Origin: Vibrio albus
GTDB taxonomy: Bacteria > Pseudomonadota > Gammaproteobacteria > Enterobacterales > Vibrionaceae
Assembly (NCBI RefSeq): GCF_003144035.1
Contig: NZ_QFWT01000003.1
Location: 434,001-498,000, forward strand
DNA: 64,000 bases
Direction of reading: 5' to 3'
Made by a program: the position numbers and the translations under genes. The stretch's first letter is position 1. Each line of letters starts with the position of its first letter. Shown here one piece after another: positions 45,668 through 54,893 of this stretch. The notes under the pieces were generated by a model that was given only the letters and a program-made list of their open reading frames with translations, did not search any database and was not told the origin of the DNA.

Positions 45668-48310
45668 ATGGACAATGACGCAAAACAACAAGACTCTTAC
45701 CCCCCCAAGGTAAAGCGTGATTATGGCATATCTCCCCTTTGGATTGTGCCACTGGTTACACTTGGCCTTGCCGTATGGTTAGTCATACAAGCAATCAATG
45801 AGGCAGGACAAAGTGTAAAAATATATTTTTCAGACGCAGAAGGTTTGATAGCTGGCCAGACAACCATCCGCTATCAAGGCCTCGAAGTTGGGATGGTAAG
45901 AAACATTACCCTGTCTGAAGAACTGGATAATATCTATGTTGATGTTGATGTTTATCCTGAAGCCACCAAGCTTCTAGGTAAAAATACCCGTTTTTGGCTG
46001 GTTAAACCAACCGCAAGCCTGTCAGGAATATCAGGCCTGGATGCTCTGGTATCTGGAAACTATATTGCCATTCAGCCCGGAAAAGAAATCGATGATGATG
46101 AACCCAGAGATGTCTATACGGCGCTGGAAGCCGCCCCAGCAGATTTACAGGCATCACAAGGGTTGAACATTACTCTTGAGTCAAATGATCTGGGCTCCGT
46201 GTCTATCGGTTCACAAATTCTGTATCGAAAAATCCCGATTGGTGAGGTATACAGCTATCAGTTATCAGATGATGGTGACCAGGTATTAATTAAAGCATTT
46301 ATTAAACGAGAGTTTAGCCATATCGTGACTAGCGAGAGCCGTTTCTGGAATGTCAGCGGTATTGGTGCAAATATAGGATTCAAAGGTATTGATGTCCATT
46401 TCGAAAGTTTGAGCGCGTTGCTTGTCGGAGCCATTGCTGTGGATGCACCGGATACTGGCGAACCCATAGAAGAATATACTCACTTTAAGTTGTACCCAGA
46501 CCTTAAAACGGCAGGACGCGGTATTCCGGTGACTATCCATTTACCTGAAGAGAATAAAATCGCCCCAAACGGTACTCCAATTATGTACAGAGGGATCGAA
46601 GTTGGGCAAATCACCGACCTGTCCTTTAATGGAGATCGCCAGTCAGTCATTGCCTCTGCCGCCATTCAGCCTTCATTTAGTGATCTGTTGACTACAGGCG
46701 CTCGTTTTCTGTTGGAAGAGCCTAAATTGTCACTCACCGAGCTGGATAACCTATCCAACCTGATCACCGGAAATTATCTGACATTAGTACCGGGAAACGG
46801 AGACAAAACCCGAACTTTCAAAGCCATTCGGAGGGACGACCTCCTGAAAGAACAAAAACAGTCGGTGCCCATTACATTGATTGCTGATGACTCCTTTGGG
46901 CTAACCGCAGGGTCATCGGTTCTATATAAAGGACTGACCGTTGGTTCTGTATCGTCACTTTCCCTGCTGGAAGGTCACGTGGAAATTAAAGCACTTATAG
47001 ACAGACCATATAAAGATCTACTTAAATCCGCTAACCGTTTTTTTGTCACAGGACAAGCCACCGCCAAACTAACTGAATCTGGCTTAACGGTTTCTGTTCC
47101 ACCCGCCAGACAACTGCTTACCGGCTCGGTTAGCTTTATCAGCCAGGGAAAACCGGAGAAACGCAATCAGTATCACCTCTATGGCAATAAAGCCCAGGCA
47201 GAACTGGCCACTTACAATCAACAAGGAACATCCCAGCTACAGCTCTTTGCTAAAGAACTTCCCTCTATCAGTGAAGGCAGCCCACTTCTTTACCGAAATA
47301 TCCCCGTTGGGAAAATATCCGGTTACTCTCTCACGAGAGAAGGTGTCATTATTCAGGCGAAGATAGAAAACCGCTATCGTCATCTGATACAACCTCAGAC
47401 TGTATTCTGGAACCGCTCAGGCGTTGAAGTCAACGCCAGCCTGAGTGGCGTTAATATAAAAGCGGCACCATTAAAATCCCTCATACAAGGAGGGATCGCT
47501 TTCGATGTTATTCCGGGAGTAGAAAATAAACGAGGTAAGAGTTGGTTACTTTATGCCGACTTTAAACACGCTAAAAACTACGGAAGAGAAATAACCCTCT
47601 CCACCAGCGAAAATATCTCGATAGGAAAAGGGACACCCATTCGTTATCAGGGAGTCACTGTAGGTGAAGTAACGCAGCTGCTTCCGGATTTTAAACACAG
47701 CGAAACAGATGTCATAGCCAGAGTAATGCCCGAGTACGTTCCTTATATTACAACTCGGGGTAGCTACTTTCAGGTTATTACACCGGAAGTAGGAATCAAC
47801 GGCATTAAGAATCTCGATACCCTGCTTAGCTCGTATATTGATGTCAAACCTGGCTCAGGTAAAGCCGCATTCCACTTTGACCTGCACCTGAAACCACAAA
47901 AGGAGTCAGGTACACATTATACCCTGCAGAGTGAATCCAGAGATTCTCTGGAAGTCGGAACGCCGGTTCTTTACCGGGAAATGGAAGTAGGCAGTATCAC
48001 GAATGTTGAACTCGGTGCGTTCGCTGACAGAATTATCGTCAGCATTGAAATAGACAAAAATTATGCCTATCTGATACGAGAAAATACGGTATTCTGGAAT
48101 GTCTCCGGCGTCGATGTGTCTCTGGGGTTATCCGGAGCACATATAAAAGCCGGCACGGTAGACAGCATAATCCGGGGTGGAGTCGCATTTGCTATACCAG
48201 AGAGCACCACCCTTCGTCCTGTGGCCAGAGAGAATCAGTCTTTCTATCTATACCCGGAAGCAAAAGACGAATGGCTGGCCTGGAGAACCCCTATACCAAA
48301 ACCTGAATAA
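45668..48310 (+). CDS. letB: MCE-family lipid transport tunnel protein LetB (YebT)
   Basis: 880 residues, nearly the length of E. coli LetB (877). One N-terminal membrane helix (LWIVPLVTLGLAVWLVIQAI) is followed by seven MCE domains, each with a segment like TTIRYQGLEVGMV, SQILYRKIPIGEV, TPIMYRGIEVGQI, SSVLYKGLTVGSV, SPLLYRNIPVGKI, TPIRYQGVTVGEV or TPVLYREMEVGSI. In the homologue the domains stack as rings into a tunnel across the periplasm. rsmF follows after 111 bases, as in E. coli. Confidence 0.93.
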   Translation: MDNDAKQQDSYPPKVKRDYGISPLWIVPLVTLGLAVWLVIQAINEAGQSVKIYFSDAEGLIAGQTTIRYQGLEVGMVRNITLSEELDNIYVDVDVYPEATKLLGKNTRFWLVKPTASLSGISGLDALVSGNYIAIQPGKEIDDDEPRDVYTALEAAPADLQASQGLNITLESNDLGSVSIGSQILYRKIPIGEVYSYQLSDDGDQVLIKAFIKREFSHIVTSESRFWNVSGIGANIGFKGIDVHFESLSALLVGAIAVDAPDTGEPIEEYTHFKLYPDLKTAGRGIPVTIHLPEENKIAPNGTPIMYRGIEVGQITDLSFNGDRQSVIASAAIQPSFSDLLTTGARFLLEEPKLSLTELDNLSNLITGNYLTLVPGNGDKTRTFKAIRRDDLLKEQKQSVPITLIADDSFGLTAGSSVLYKGLTVGSVSSLSLLEGHVEIKALIDRPYKDLLKSANRFFVTGQATAKLTESGLTVSVPPARQLLTGSVSFISQGKPEKRNQYHLYGNKAQAELATYNQQGTSQLQLFAKELPSISEGSPLLYRNIPVGKISGYSLTREGVIIQAKIENRYRHLIQPQTVFWNRSGVEVNASLSGVNIKAAPLKSLIQGGIAFDVIPGVENKRGKSWLLYADFKHAKNYGREITLSTSENISIGKGTPIRYQGVTVGEVTQLLPDFKHSETDVIARVMPEYVPYITTRGSYFQVITPEVGINGIKNLDTLLSSYIDVKPGSGKAAFHFDLHLKPQKESGTHYTLQSESRDSLEVGTPVLYREMEVGSITNVELGAFADRIIVSIEIDKNYAYLIRENTVFWNVSGVDVSLGLSGAHIKAGTVDSIIRGGVAFAIPESTTLRPVARENQSFYLYPEAKDEWLAWRTPIPKPE

Positions 48311-48421
48311 TTTTCAGTTGATCTGGCAGCCTTTCTGGCTGCCAGATAACCTTTTAATTCTACGCCGGATACAGGTAGAATAGCCGCCCTGTTTATTAGC
48401 CAGCTTATCCGGATAATTACT

Positions 48422-49849
48422 GTGCACCCTAATATCAAATTACCAGACGCTTTCCTGCAGCAAATTGAATCTATCATGCCAGCTCACCTGGATATGGAAG
48501 AATTTATCGCTGCATGCCAACGCCCTCTTCGTCGTAGCATTCGTGTTAACACCCTGAAAATATCGGTACAGGATTTTCTGTCTCGTGCCAGCAAAAAAGG
48601 ATGGACATTAACACCAGTACCTTGGTGCGAAACCGGATTCTGGATCGAAAGAGACACAGAAGATACCACTCCGTTGGGCAATACCGCAGAGCACATGGCC
48701 GGGTTGTTTTATATACAGGAAGCCAGCTCTATGATGCCGGTCTCTGCTCTCCTTTTTGAGCAGGAAGATACGCTGAATACAGTGCTGGACGTTGCAGCGG
48801 CTCCGGGGTCAAAAACCACTCAAATAGCCGCAGCGATGCAGAACGAAGGTGCACTGGTTGCTAATGAATTCTCTGCTAGCCGAATTAAAGGGCTGTATTC
48901 TAATATTCAACGCTGCGGTGTAAGAAATGTCGCTCTGACCAACTTTGATGGACGAGTGTTTGGCGGCTGGCTCCCCGAGCAGTTTGATGCCATTCTTCTT
49001 GATGCGCCTTGCTCTGGTGAGGGTACTATTCGTAAAGACCCTGATGCAATGAATAACTGGAGTCGGGAATCGGTACTGGATATTGCTAGTACACAAAAAG
49101 ACCTGATCGAGAGCGCGTTCCATGCTCTGAAACCAGGAGGGGTACTGGTGTATTCAACCTGTACTCTGAACCTGGAGGAAAATCAGCAGGTTTGTCACCA
49201 CCTTAAAAATACTTTTGGTGACAAGGTCACGTTTGAACCTTTGGGTAGCCTTTTCGATGGTGCCGATAACGCCGTTACTGAAGAAGGCTTTCTGCATATT
49301 TATCCGCAAATTTTCGACAGCGAAGGCTTCTTTGTAGCAAGATTGCGTAAAAACACATCGGCTACCCCTCCACAAGTAAAGAAACGTTTGGGTAAGTTTC
49401 CTTTTGAAAAAGTCTCACACAAAAACAGTGACATTGTCGCTAAAGAGTTAAAGAACACCCTGGATATCATACTTCCAGATTCAGGTGTTCTGTGGCAACG
49501 CGATAACGAAGTGTGGCTTTTCCCTGGTACTTTGGAGCCGATGATCGGTCAGATACGTTTTGACCGCATGGGTATCAAGCTGGCGGAAGCCCATAAAAAA
49601 GGCTACCGATGGCAACATGAAGCCGTAATGGCTCTGGCCACTGGCGAGGAATCTATCTGTGTTGAACTATCCATAGAAGACGCCAGAGAATGGTTTATGG
49701 GCCGGGATATTCGCCCTGATGGTTTATCTGGAAAAGGCGAATTGATCGTAACGCTAAATAAAGATGTGATAGGGATCGGAAAATGGGTAGGAAACCGGAT
49801 TAAGAATGGATTACCCCGCGAACTGGTTCGAGACGGTAACCTGTTCTAA
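48422..49849 (+). CDS. rsmF: 16S rRNA m5C1407 methyltransferase RsmF
   Basis: 475 residues starting with GTG. The NOL1/NOP2/Sun-type core has the cofactor loop [15 protein letters not shown] and the two catalytic cysteines in [13 protein letters not shown] and [11 protein letters not shown]. The C-terminal extension with a PUA-like domain is typical of RsmF. The N-terminal [16 protein letters not shown] segment is also characteristic. A structured intergenic stretch and terminator follow. Confidence 0.93.
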   Translation: MHPNIKLPDAFLQQIESIMPAHLDMEEFIAACQRPLRRSIRVNTLKISVQDFLSRASKKGWTLTPVPWCETGFWIERDTEDTTPLGNTAEHMAGLFYIQEASSMMPVSALLFEQEDTLNTVLDVAAAPGSKTTQIAAAMQNEGALVANEFSASRIKGLYSNIQRCGVRNVALTNFDGRVFGGWLPEQFDAILLDAPCSGEGTIRKDPDAMNNWSRESVLDIASTQKDLIESAFHALKPGGVLVYSTCTLNLEENQQVCHHLKNTFGDKVTFEPLGSLFDGADNAVTEEGFLHIYPQIFDSEGFFVARLRKNTSATPPQVKKRLGKFPFEKVSHKNSDIVAKELKNTLDIILPDSGVLWQRDNEVWLFPGTLEPMIGQIRFDRMGIKLAEAHKKGYRWQHEAVMALATGEESICVELSIEDAREWFMGRDIRPDGLSGKGELIVTLNKDVIGIGKWVGNRIKNGLPRELVRDGNLF

Positions 49850-49891
49850 TCTCAAGCTATTCATAACGCATAAGCTAAACGCTGTTTAAAA

Positions 49892-50034
49892 AGGGCTTAT
49901 TTAACGCCAGCCCATACTGGCAAAGCCCTGAGCCTGTACTAAACTTGAAGTAATTACAGCCAAGATTGATTAGCGCAGGCTCTATTGAGCCGTTCCCCTA
50001 GGCCCGACATCCTAAAGGTTTCGGGCTTTTTTTT
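49892..50034 (+). ncRNA. Candidate structured RNA (3' UTR or sRNA) downstream of rsmF
   Basis: The 180 bases after rsmF form nested hairpins on the + strand. AGGGCTT (49892-49898) pairs with AAGCCCT (49923-49929) around an inner GCCAG/CTGGC stem. GAGCCTG (49930-49936) pairs with CAGGCTC (49976-49982), which competes with the local stem GGCTC/GAGCC (49978-49991). Finally a strong terminator lies at 50002-50034. No coding frame fits. This could be an sRNA, a processed rsmF 3' UTR or just read-through termination; no known family is recognised. Confidence 0.4.
50002..50034 (+). terminator. Rho-independent terminator behind rsmF
   Basis: GCCCGA (50002-50007) pairs with TCGGGC (50021-50026), followed by eight T. 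Confidence 0.85.
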
Positions 50035-50869
50035 ACTCACTTAATCGAATACCGTCAGCATCGATGGTAATTTTACCCTGCTTATATAAGCCACCAATCG
50101 ACTTCTTAAAAGTACCTTTACTGGCTCTGAATACATTAAAAATAGCTTCCGGTGAAGACTTATCATTCAACGGCAGAAAGCCACCTTTCTTTTCCAGGGT
50201 ATCCATGATCTTACTACTCAGGTCATCCATTTTGGCTACACCCACTTTCTGTAAAGAAAGGTTTATCTTCCCGTCTTCGCGGATATCTTTGATATACCCT
50301 TTCAGACGCTTACCGATAAACAATTTACCAAATACATCGGAGCTGAAAATCATACCCCAGTGTGTGCCGTTGACAATGGCTTTATAGCCCAAATCACTAC
50401 GTTCAGCGATAATCAGATCAACCTGTTCGTTACGCTTGTAGTTGGCAGGGACCTTATCCAGTAGCTTGTTGAATTTTGTGGTACCTACAATCCGGCCAGA
50501 CGCTTTATCTGTATAGACGTATACCAGCACCTGCTGACCCGCTCTGAAACGTGTTCTTTGCTCACTAAATGGAATAAGCAGATCTTTTTCCTTTATCCCC
50601 CAACTGGCGAATGCCCCGGTCTGATTGATCCCTTCAATCTTCATCAGTCCCCATTCACCAACCTGAGCTATAGGTTTCTCTGTTGTCGCTGAAAGTTGGT
50701 TATCAGAGTCAAAATAGAGAAAAACATCCAGCTTCTGGCCTAATTCCACATCATCAGGGGCATGACGACCAGGAAGCAGTACCGAGCCATAATCCTCCGC
50801 ATCCAGGAACAAACCGAAGTTTTCAACTTTCATCACTTCCAGTGAGTTTATCTGGCCAATGTTAATCAT
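50033..50869 (-). CDS. S1-domain RNA-binding protein, CvfB/YitL-like
   Basis: 278 residues with successive S1-type OB domains (VENFGLFLDAEDYGSVLLPG; WGLMKIEGINQTGAFASWGI; LIVAERSDLGYKAIVNG-like; LKGYIKDIREDGKINLSL) and a C-terminal winged-helix part (GGLYKQGKITIDADGIRL). This is the architecture of CvfB/YitL proteins. They bind RNA and affect virulence-gene expression in Gram-positives; the role in Vibrio is unknown. The stop overlaps the T run of the rsmF terminator on the other strand. Confidence 0.85.
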   Translation of the reverse strand: MINIGQINSLEVMKVENFGLFLDAEDYGSVLLPGRHAPDDVELGQKLDVFLYFDSDNQLSATTEKPIAQVGEWGLMKIEGINQTGAFASWGIKEKDLLIPFSEQRTRFRAGQQVLVYVYTDKASGRIVGTTKFNKLLDKVPANYKRNEQVDLIIAERSDLGYKAIVNGTHWGMIFSSDVFGKLFIGKRLKGYIKDIREDGKINLSLQKVGVAKMDDLSSKIMDTLEKKGGFLPLNDKSSPEAIFNVFRASKGTFKKSIGGLYKQGKITIDADGIRLSE

Positions 50870-51001
50870 CTATTATCTCAACTCTTAATTTTCAGAAACA
50901 AAAAGGAGACAGCGTTCTGCTATCTCCTCTCCCTAAGCGCATTATACGCGATCTCAACAGGTAATGCTCGGTGAAATTACCTTTGATAATCCAAGTTCAT
51001 G

Positions 51002-51883
51002 TTACGCCGTCACTGCAACCTGAACATTGTCCAGTTCAAGTAACGCTGCCTGCAGTAGTGGATACTGCTCAAGAACCGGACACACGACCAAATAAGGTTT
51101 ACCCACTTTATTAATGGTTTTCGCCATCATTTTCATTAAGTCGATAACTGCATCATTCTGCATATCAAAGCTGTGAGTCAGAGCTTCATTAGACTTATCA
51201 ACACCTAAAGTAAACTGAGCCAGATGATCCAGATTAATCACAGCCCCGTCAAAATAATGAAGCAGCTTATCAGCAAGCAATACCGATGAAGGAACATCAC
51301 AGGAATACAGCAGTTTGAAACCATTCAAACCCCTAGGTAATCCCTGCTCAGCAAGGCGATCGATAATGGTAGCTGCATCTTTCAGAGCCCGGACAAAAGG
51401 CACTACTAGCTCTACATTAATACCATCCGCGCGTAACGATTTGATCACTTCACATTCCATAGCAAAAGCTTTGCTATAAGCATCTGAAGCAAATCGCACG
51501 ACACCTCTTTTCCCCATCAGAGGGTTAATTTCAGCTTCTTCAACTTCTCCACCCAGAAGAGCGCCGAATGCATAACTATCTATATTGCTCAGACATACCC
51601 GAACCACTTTATGCTGCTCAGTAACAGCCTCTTTAATGGCGGTATACAGGGTATTGACGAAGTGTTCTTCAACGGAGACACCATTTAAAATAGAATCCAG
51701 TTTATTTCTCTCTGCCTCTGAGAGCTGAGAAACGTCTACTGACGGGTGATAACACACATTCTCCTTTATCAGGTCAGCCATTGATACGTACAGCTGATCC
51801 GACTGATTACTCTGAGTATAAGCAGGCAGTACGTTTACGATATTAAGTTCAGAGAAACTCTGTCCCTGTGTTGCATTACTCAT
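51002..51883 (-). CDS. Stand-alone PEP-synthase C-terminal (PEP-binding barrel)-like protein
   Basis: 293 residues from the ATG at 51883 (CGGAG 7 bases upstream). The part from about residue 125 matches the C-terminal TIM-barrel domain of PEP synthase: NPLMGKRGVVRFASDAYSKA (NPMIGWRGASR in PpsA-type enzymes), VELVVPFVRAL, CDVPSSVLLAD and LAQFTLGVDKSN. The catalytic-cysteine region GICGQ is changed to LVVCPVLEQYP, keeping a Cys but not the glycines. There are no ATP-grasp or phosphohistidine domains, so it cannot be a normal PEP synthase. Divergent from aroH, which consumes PEP; in E. coli aroH also lies next to ppsA/ppsR. It may bind PEP or pyruvate as a regulator; this is inference. Confidence 0.72.
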   Translation of the reverse strand: MSNATQGQSFSELNIVNVLPAYTQSNQSDQLYVSMADLIKENVCYHPSVDVSQLSEAERNKLDSILNGVSVEEHFVNTLYTAIKEAVTEQHKVVRVCLSNIDSYAFGALLGGEVEEAEINPLMGKRGVVRFASDAYSKAFAMECEVIKSLRADGINVELVVPFVRALKDAATIIDRLAEQGLPRGLNGFKLLYSCDVPSSVLLADKLLHYFDGAVINLDHLAQFTLGVDKSNEALTHSFDMQNDAVIDLMKMMAKTINKVGKPYLVVCPVLEQYPLLQAALLELDNVQVAVTA

Positions 51884-52150
51884 TACGACTCCGGTTATAA
51901 ACTTTTTTTGTTTTAACTGAACATACAATTCAAATCAGATTAACTCAAGCTAAATTTGATAATTATTTAAAAAAAATGAATAAATAATCACAAAGTGAGC
52001 ATATTAACGCGCTACTGAAGATAAAGTAAACGCATCATCTGGTTTATATACTTGTCTATTTTCGCTATCTTACATGTTATCCACATGGTTTTTATACAAA
52101 TTCTACTATCTGGATGATTTTATACTAACACTACTTCTATAGGCGACGTC

Positions 52151-53215
52151 ATGCCATTAAAAACAGATGAACTTCGAACTCAGCCACTTGGCCCTATGCC
52201 AACTCCTGCCGAGCTGAGTACCCAATACCCGGTCACGGATAAAGTAGCAGATAAAATTTCACACTCTCGTAAACAGATTGAATCCATTCTCACAGGTCAA
52301 GATAAACGATTATTAGTGATTGTGGGTCCTTGCTCTGTTCACGACACCGAAGCCGCGCTCGATTACGCGCGCCGACTAAACGTGGTTCAGAATAAGTATA
52401 AAGAAGAACTTTTTATCGTAATGAGAACTTACTTTGAAAAACCACGAACTGTTGTTGGGTGGAAAGGCCTGATAACCGATCCCAATCTGGACGCTAGTTA
52501 CGCGTTAGAAGCCGGATTAGCAAAAGCCCGTAGCCTGCTTCTTGAAATTAATAAGCTGGGACTGCCAACGGCAACTGAATTTCTGGATATGATTACCGGC
52601 CAGTATATTGCGGATCTTATTAGCTGGGGAGCCATTGGGGCACGTACCACAGAATCACAGATACACCGGGAAATGGCTTCTGCCCTTTCCTGCCCTGTCG
52701 GATTTAAAAATGGCACCAACGGAAACATAAAGATTGCTATTGACGCCATACGGGCCGCTAAATCCTCGCACTATTTTTATTCTCCGGATAAAACGGGCCG
52801 CATGACGGTTTACCGCACCAGTGGTAATCCATACGGCCATATTATTCTTCGTGGTGGAGATAATGGACCTAACTATGATCAGCAATCAGTACAGAGCGCG
52901 TGCGAAGCTCTTTCTGAGGTCAACCTGCCACAACGTCTCATTGTTGACTTTAGTCATGCCAACTGCCAGAAGCAGCATAAGAAGCAGTTAAAAGTTGCCG
53001 ACAGTATTTGCGAGCAAATTCGTAATGGCAGTCAGCATATTGCTGGTGTAATGGCCGAAAGCTTTATCGTCGAAGGCAACCAGCCAATGACAGATGTGAC
53101 TAACCTTATCTATGGCAAATCCATCACTGATCCATGCCTTAGTTGGGAAGACACACTTGATATGTTAGATATGCTCTCTTCAGCAGTACATGATGCTAGC
53201 GTCAATGCAGATTAA
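52151..53215 (+). CDS. aroH: 3-deoxy-7-phosphoheptulonate (DAHP) synthase, AroH-like
   Basis: 354 residues, class I-alpha DAHP synthase: VGPCSVHD, MRTYFEKPRTVVGWKGLI, GARTTESQIHREMAS, GFKNGTNG and VDFSHANCQKQHKKQ. It joins PEP and erythrose-4-phosphate at the entry to aromatic synthesis. Of the three E. coli isozymes it is closest to AroH, sharing TDELRT near the start, LPTATEFLDM and SALSCPVGFKNGT, so Trp sensitivity is likely. I see no clear TrpR or TyrR operator upstream. GGCGAC precedes the ATG. Confidence 0.9.
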   Translation: MPLKTDELRTQPLGPMPTPAELSTQYPVTDKVADKISHSRKQIESILTGQDKRLLVIVGPCSVHDTEAALDYARRLNVVQNKYKEELFIVMRTYFEKPRTVVGWKGLITDPNLDASYALEAGLAKARSLLLEINKLGLPTATEFLDMITGQYIADLISWGAIGARTTESQIHREMASALSCPVGFKNGTNGNIKIAIDAIRAAKSSHYFYSPDKTGRMTVYRTSGNPYGHIILRGGDNGPNYDQQSVQSACEALSEVNLPQRLIVDFSHANCQKQHKKQLKVADSICEQIRNGSQHIAGVMAESFIVEGNQPMTDVTNLIYGKSITDPCLSWEDTLDMLDMLSSAVHDASVNAD

Positions 53216-53223
53216 TATCCTAC

Positions 53224-53252
53224 AAATGCGCCTGCTATATGCAGGCGCATTT
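53224..53252 (+). terminator. aroH terminator
   Basis: A perfect 12-bp stem, AAATGCGCCTGC (53224-53235) with GCAGGCGCATTT (53241-53252); the T tract is short. Confidence 0.7.
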
Positions 53253-53790
53253 ACCATATGTGAAGCCATTTACTGACATAAAACAAAAAGAACTGTCTTT
53301 CGGATCACACAAACCAAACAAAAAATAATATGAATAACAATTAGTTATTAATTTAATACTATTTATTTTAGTCTTATTACTTTACTTTGGCACGTATCCC
53401 CAAAATTGTGCATCCCACTTCTGTTAAGTTGCCTCTTAAAACTTTTTCTGTGTTTTTTTACCCAAAAACCCAGTCATATATTTCAGACCTGAACGCAAAA
53501 CCAGAATATTGATTCAAACAGAATTTCATGCTGGCACCACACTCTTAATCCCCATTTCAGTGCAACATTGCACTATTTACTCTTTATATGTAATTCGTCA
53601 TTCTAAATCATGTAGGGAGTACAAGGGAACGAGCATTACTCCTATAAATCAATGCATTACACAACACATTATATTTTTTGATAAAAGAAAAGAAGTCGGT
53701 TCCGGCCTCTGGGGCCGGCAACTAAAATATTACTATAGGAACGGCGAACCAGTCATAACTGGTTCAACTACAACTACAGGAAGGATGCAG
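53253..53790 (+). promoter_or_regulatory. Long upstream region and structured leader of the aap operon
   Basis: 538 bases with no convincing gene; an open frame runs through from 53509 but has no ribosome site and no protein-like start. It holds a short palindrome GTGCAacatTGCAC (53560-53573). Two strong hairpins lie close to the gene: CCGGCC/GGCCGG (53702-53718) and GAACCAGT/ACTGGTTC with a 4-base loop (53746-53765). The second ends 12 bases before the AGGAAGG ribosome site, so it may affect translation or mRNA stability. Promoter position is not resolved. Confidence 0.55.
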
Positions 53791-54819
53791 ATGAAAAACA
53801 AACTCACTATTATTGCTTCTGTTATAGCAGCTTCTGCTGCATTAATGTCAGGCAACGCCGCAGCAGCAGACTCTACTTTGGATAAGGTAAAATCACAGGG
53901 ATACCTATCATGTGGTGTTACTACAGGTCTGGCCGGTTTCTCTAACCCTAACGAAAAAGGTGAATGGGAAGGTCTGGATGTTGCCTATTGTGAAGCCGTA
54001 GCAGCTGCAGTATTCGGTGACAAATCTAAAGTAAAATTTGTACCTCTTACGGCAAAAGAACGTTTCACAGCCCTTCAGTCCGGTGAGATTGATGTTCTGG
54101 CTCGTAACACAACCTGGACTCTGCAACGAGATACGGCTCTTGGTCTGAACTTCGTAGGTGTTAACTACTACGACGGACAAGGCTTTATGGTATCGAAAGA
54201 TCTGGGTGTAACAAGCGTGAAAGAGCTGGATGGTGCATCGGTTTGTATCCAGTCAGGTACAACAACAGAACTGAACCTTGCCGATTACTTCCGTAACCAC
54301 GGCATGTCTTTCAAACCTGTTGTTTTCGACACTTCTGCACAGACAGCTGCTGGTTTTGACTCTGGTCGATGCGATGTACTGACTTCAGATCAGTCTCAAC
54401 TCTATGCGCTGCGCCTTAACCTGAAAGATCCATCGTCAGCCGCTGTTTTACCTGAAATCATTTCTAAAGAACCTCTGGGACCGGTTGTCCGTCAGGGTGA
54501 CGATGCGTGGTTCAACGTTGCTAAGTGGACACTGTTCGCAATGGTTAACGCTGAAGAGTACGGTGTCACATCGAAAAATGCGGATGACATGCTGAAGTCA
54601 AAAGATCCAAACGTACGACGTATTCTGGGTGTTGACGGTCCAAAAGGTAAAGCACTGGGTCTTGATGACAACTGGGGTTACAACGTTGTTAAGCAGGTGG
54701 GTAACTACGGTGAAGTCTTCGAATCTCAGGTTGGCTCCGGCTCACCTCTTAAGATTGCCCGTGGCGTAAACGCTCTGTGGAATGCAGGTGGCTTTATGTA
54801 TGCTCCACCAATTCGTTAA
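53791..54819 (+). CDS. aapJ: General L-amino acid ABC transporter, periplasmic binding protein AapJ
   Basis: 342 residues from the ATG at 53791 (AGGAAGG 6 bases upstream); the frame is open far upstream but that part is the untranslated leader. A signal peptide (IIASVIAASAALMSGNAAAA) precedes a type 3 solute-binding fold: GYLSCGVTTGLAGFS, YCEAVAAAVFGDKSKVKFVPL, SGEIDVLARNTTWTLQRD, SVCIQSGTTTELN. It captures L-amino acids for the AapQMP permease. A stem-loop follows the stop, so more binding protein than permease is probably made. Confidence 0.93.
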   Translation: MKNKLTIIASVIAASAALMSGNAAAADSTLDKVKSQGYLSCGVTTGLAGFSNPNEKGEWEGLDVAYCEAVAAAVFGDKSKVKFVPLTAKERFTALQSGEIDVLARNTTWTLQRDTALGLNFVGVNYYDGQGFMVSKDLGVTSVKELDGASVCIQSGTTTELNLADYFRNHGMSFKPVVFDTSAQTAAGFDSGRCDVLTSDQSQLYALRLNLKDPSSAAVLPEIISKEPLGPVVRQGDDAWFNVAKWTLFAMVNAEEYGVTSKNADDMLKSKDPNVRRILGVDGPKGKALGLDDNWGYNVVKQVGNYGEVFESQVGSGSPLKIARGVNALWNAGGFMYAPPIR

Positions 54820-54842
54820 TTTCTGAAATTGTTTGTCTCCTG

Positions 54843-54868
54843 AAGGGTGGTTCCAATCACCCTTTTTT
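54843..54868 (+). terminator. Attenuator hairpin between aapJ and aapQ
   Basis: AAGGGTG (54843-54849) pairs with CACCCTT (54858-54864) followed by a T run. It lies inside an operon between the binding protein and permease genes, where partial termination sets unequal expression. Confidence 0.75.
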
Positions 54869-54893
54869 CAATAAATTTAGAGGTTATCGCTGT

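Noticed and set aside
53521..53600. Sigma-54 promoter upstream of aapJ
   Set aside because: TGGCAC words occur at about 53389 and 53532 but no GC element is found at the required spacing.
53509..53790. Long N-terminal extension of AapJ
   Set aside because: The frame happens to be open, but the signal peptide and the AGGAAGG ribosome site place the start at 53791, and the upstream part contains leader hairpins.
54777..54893. AapQ start overlapping the end of aapJ
   Set aside because: It would translate through the attenuator hairpin; the ATG at 54894 has a ribosome site and gives a normal permease N-terminus.
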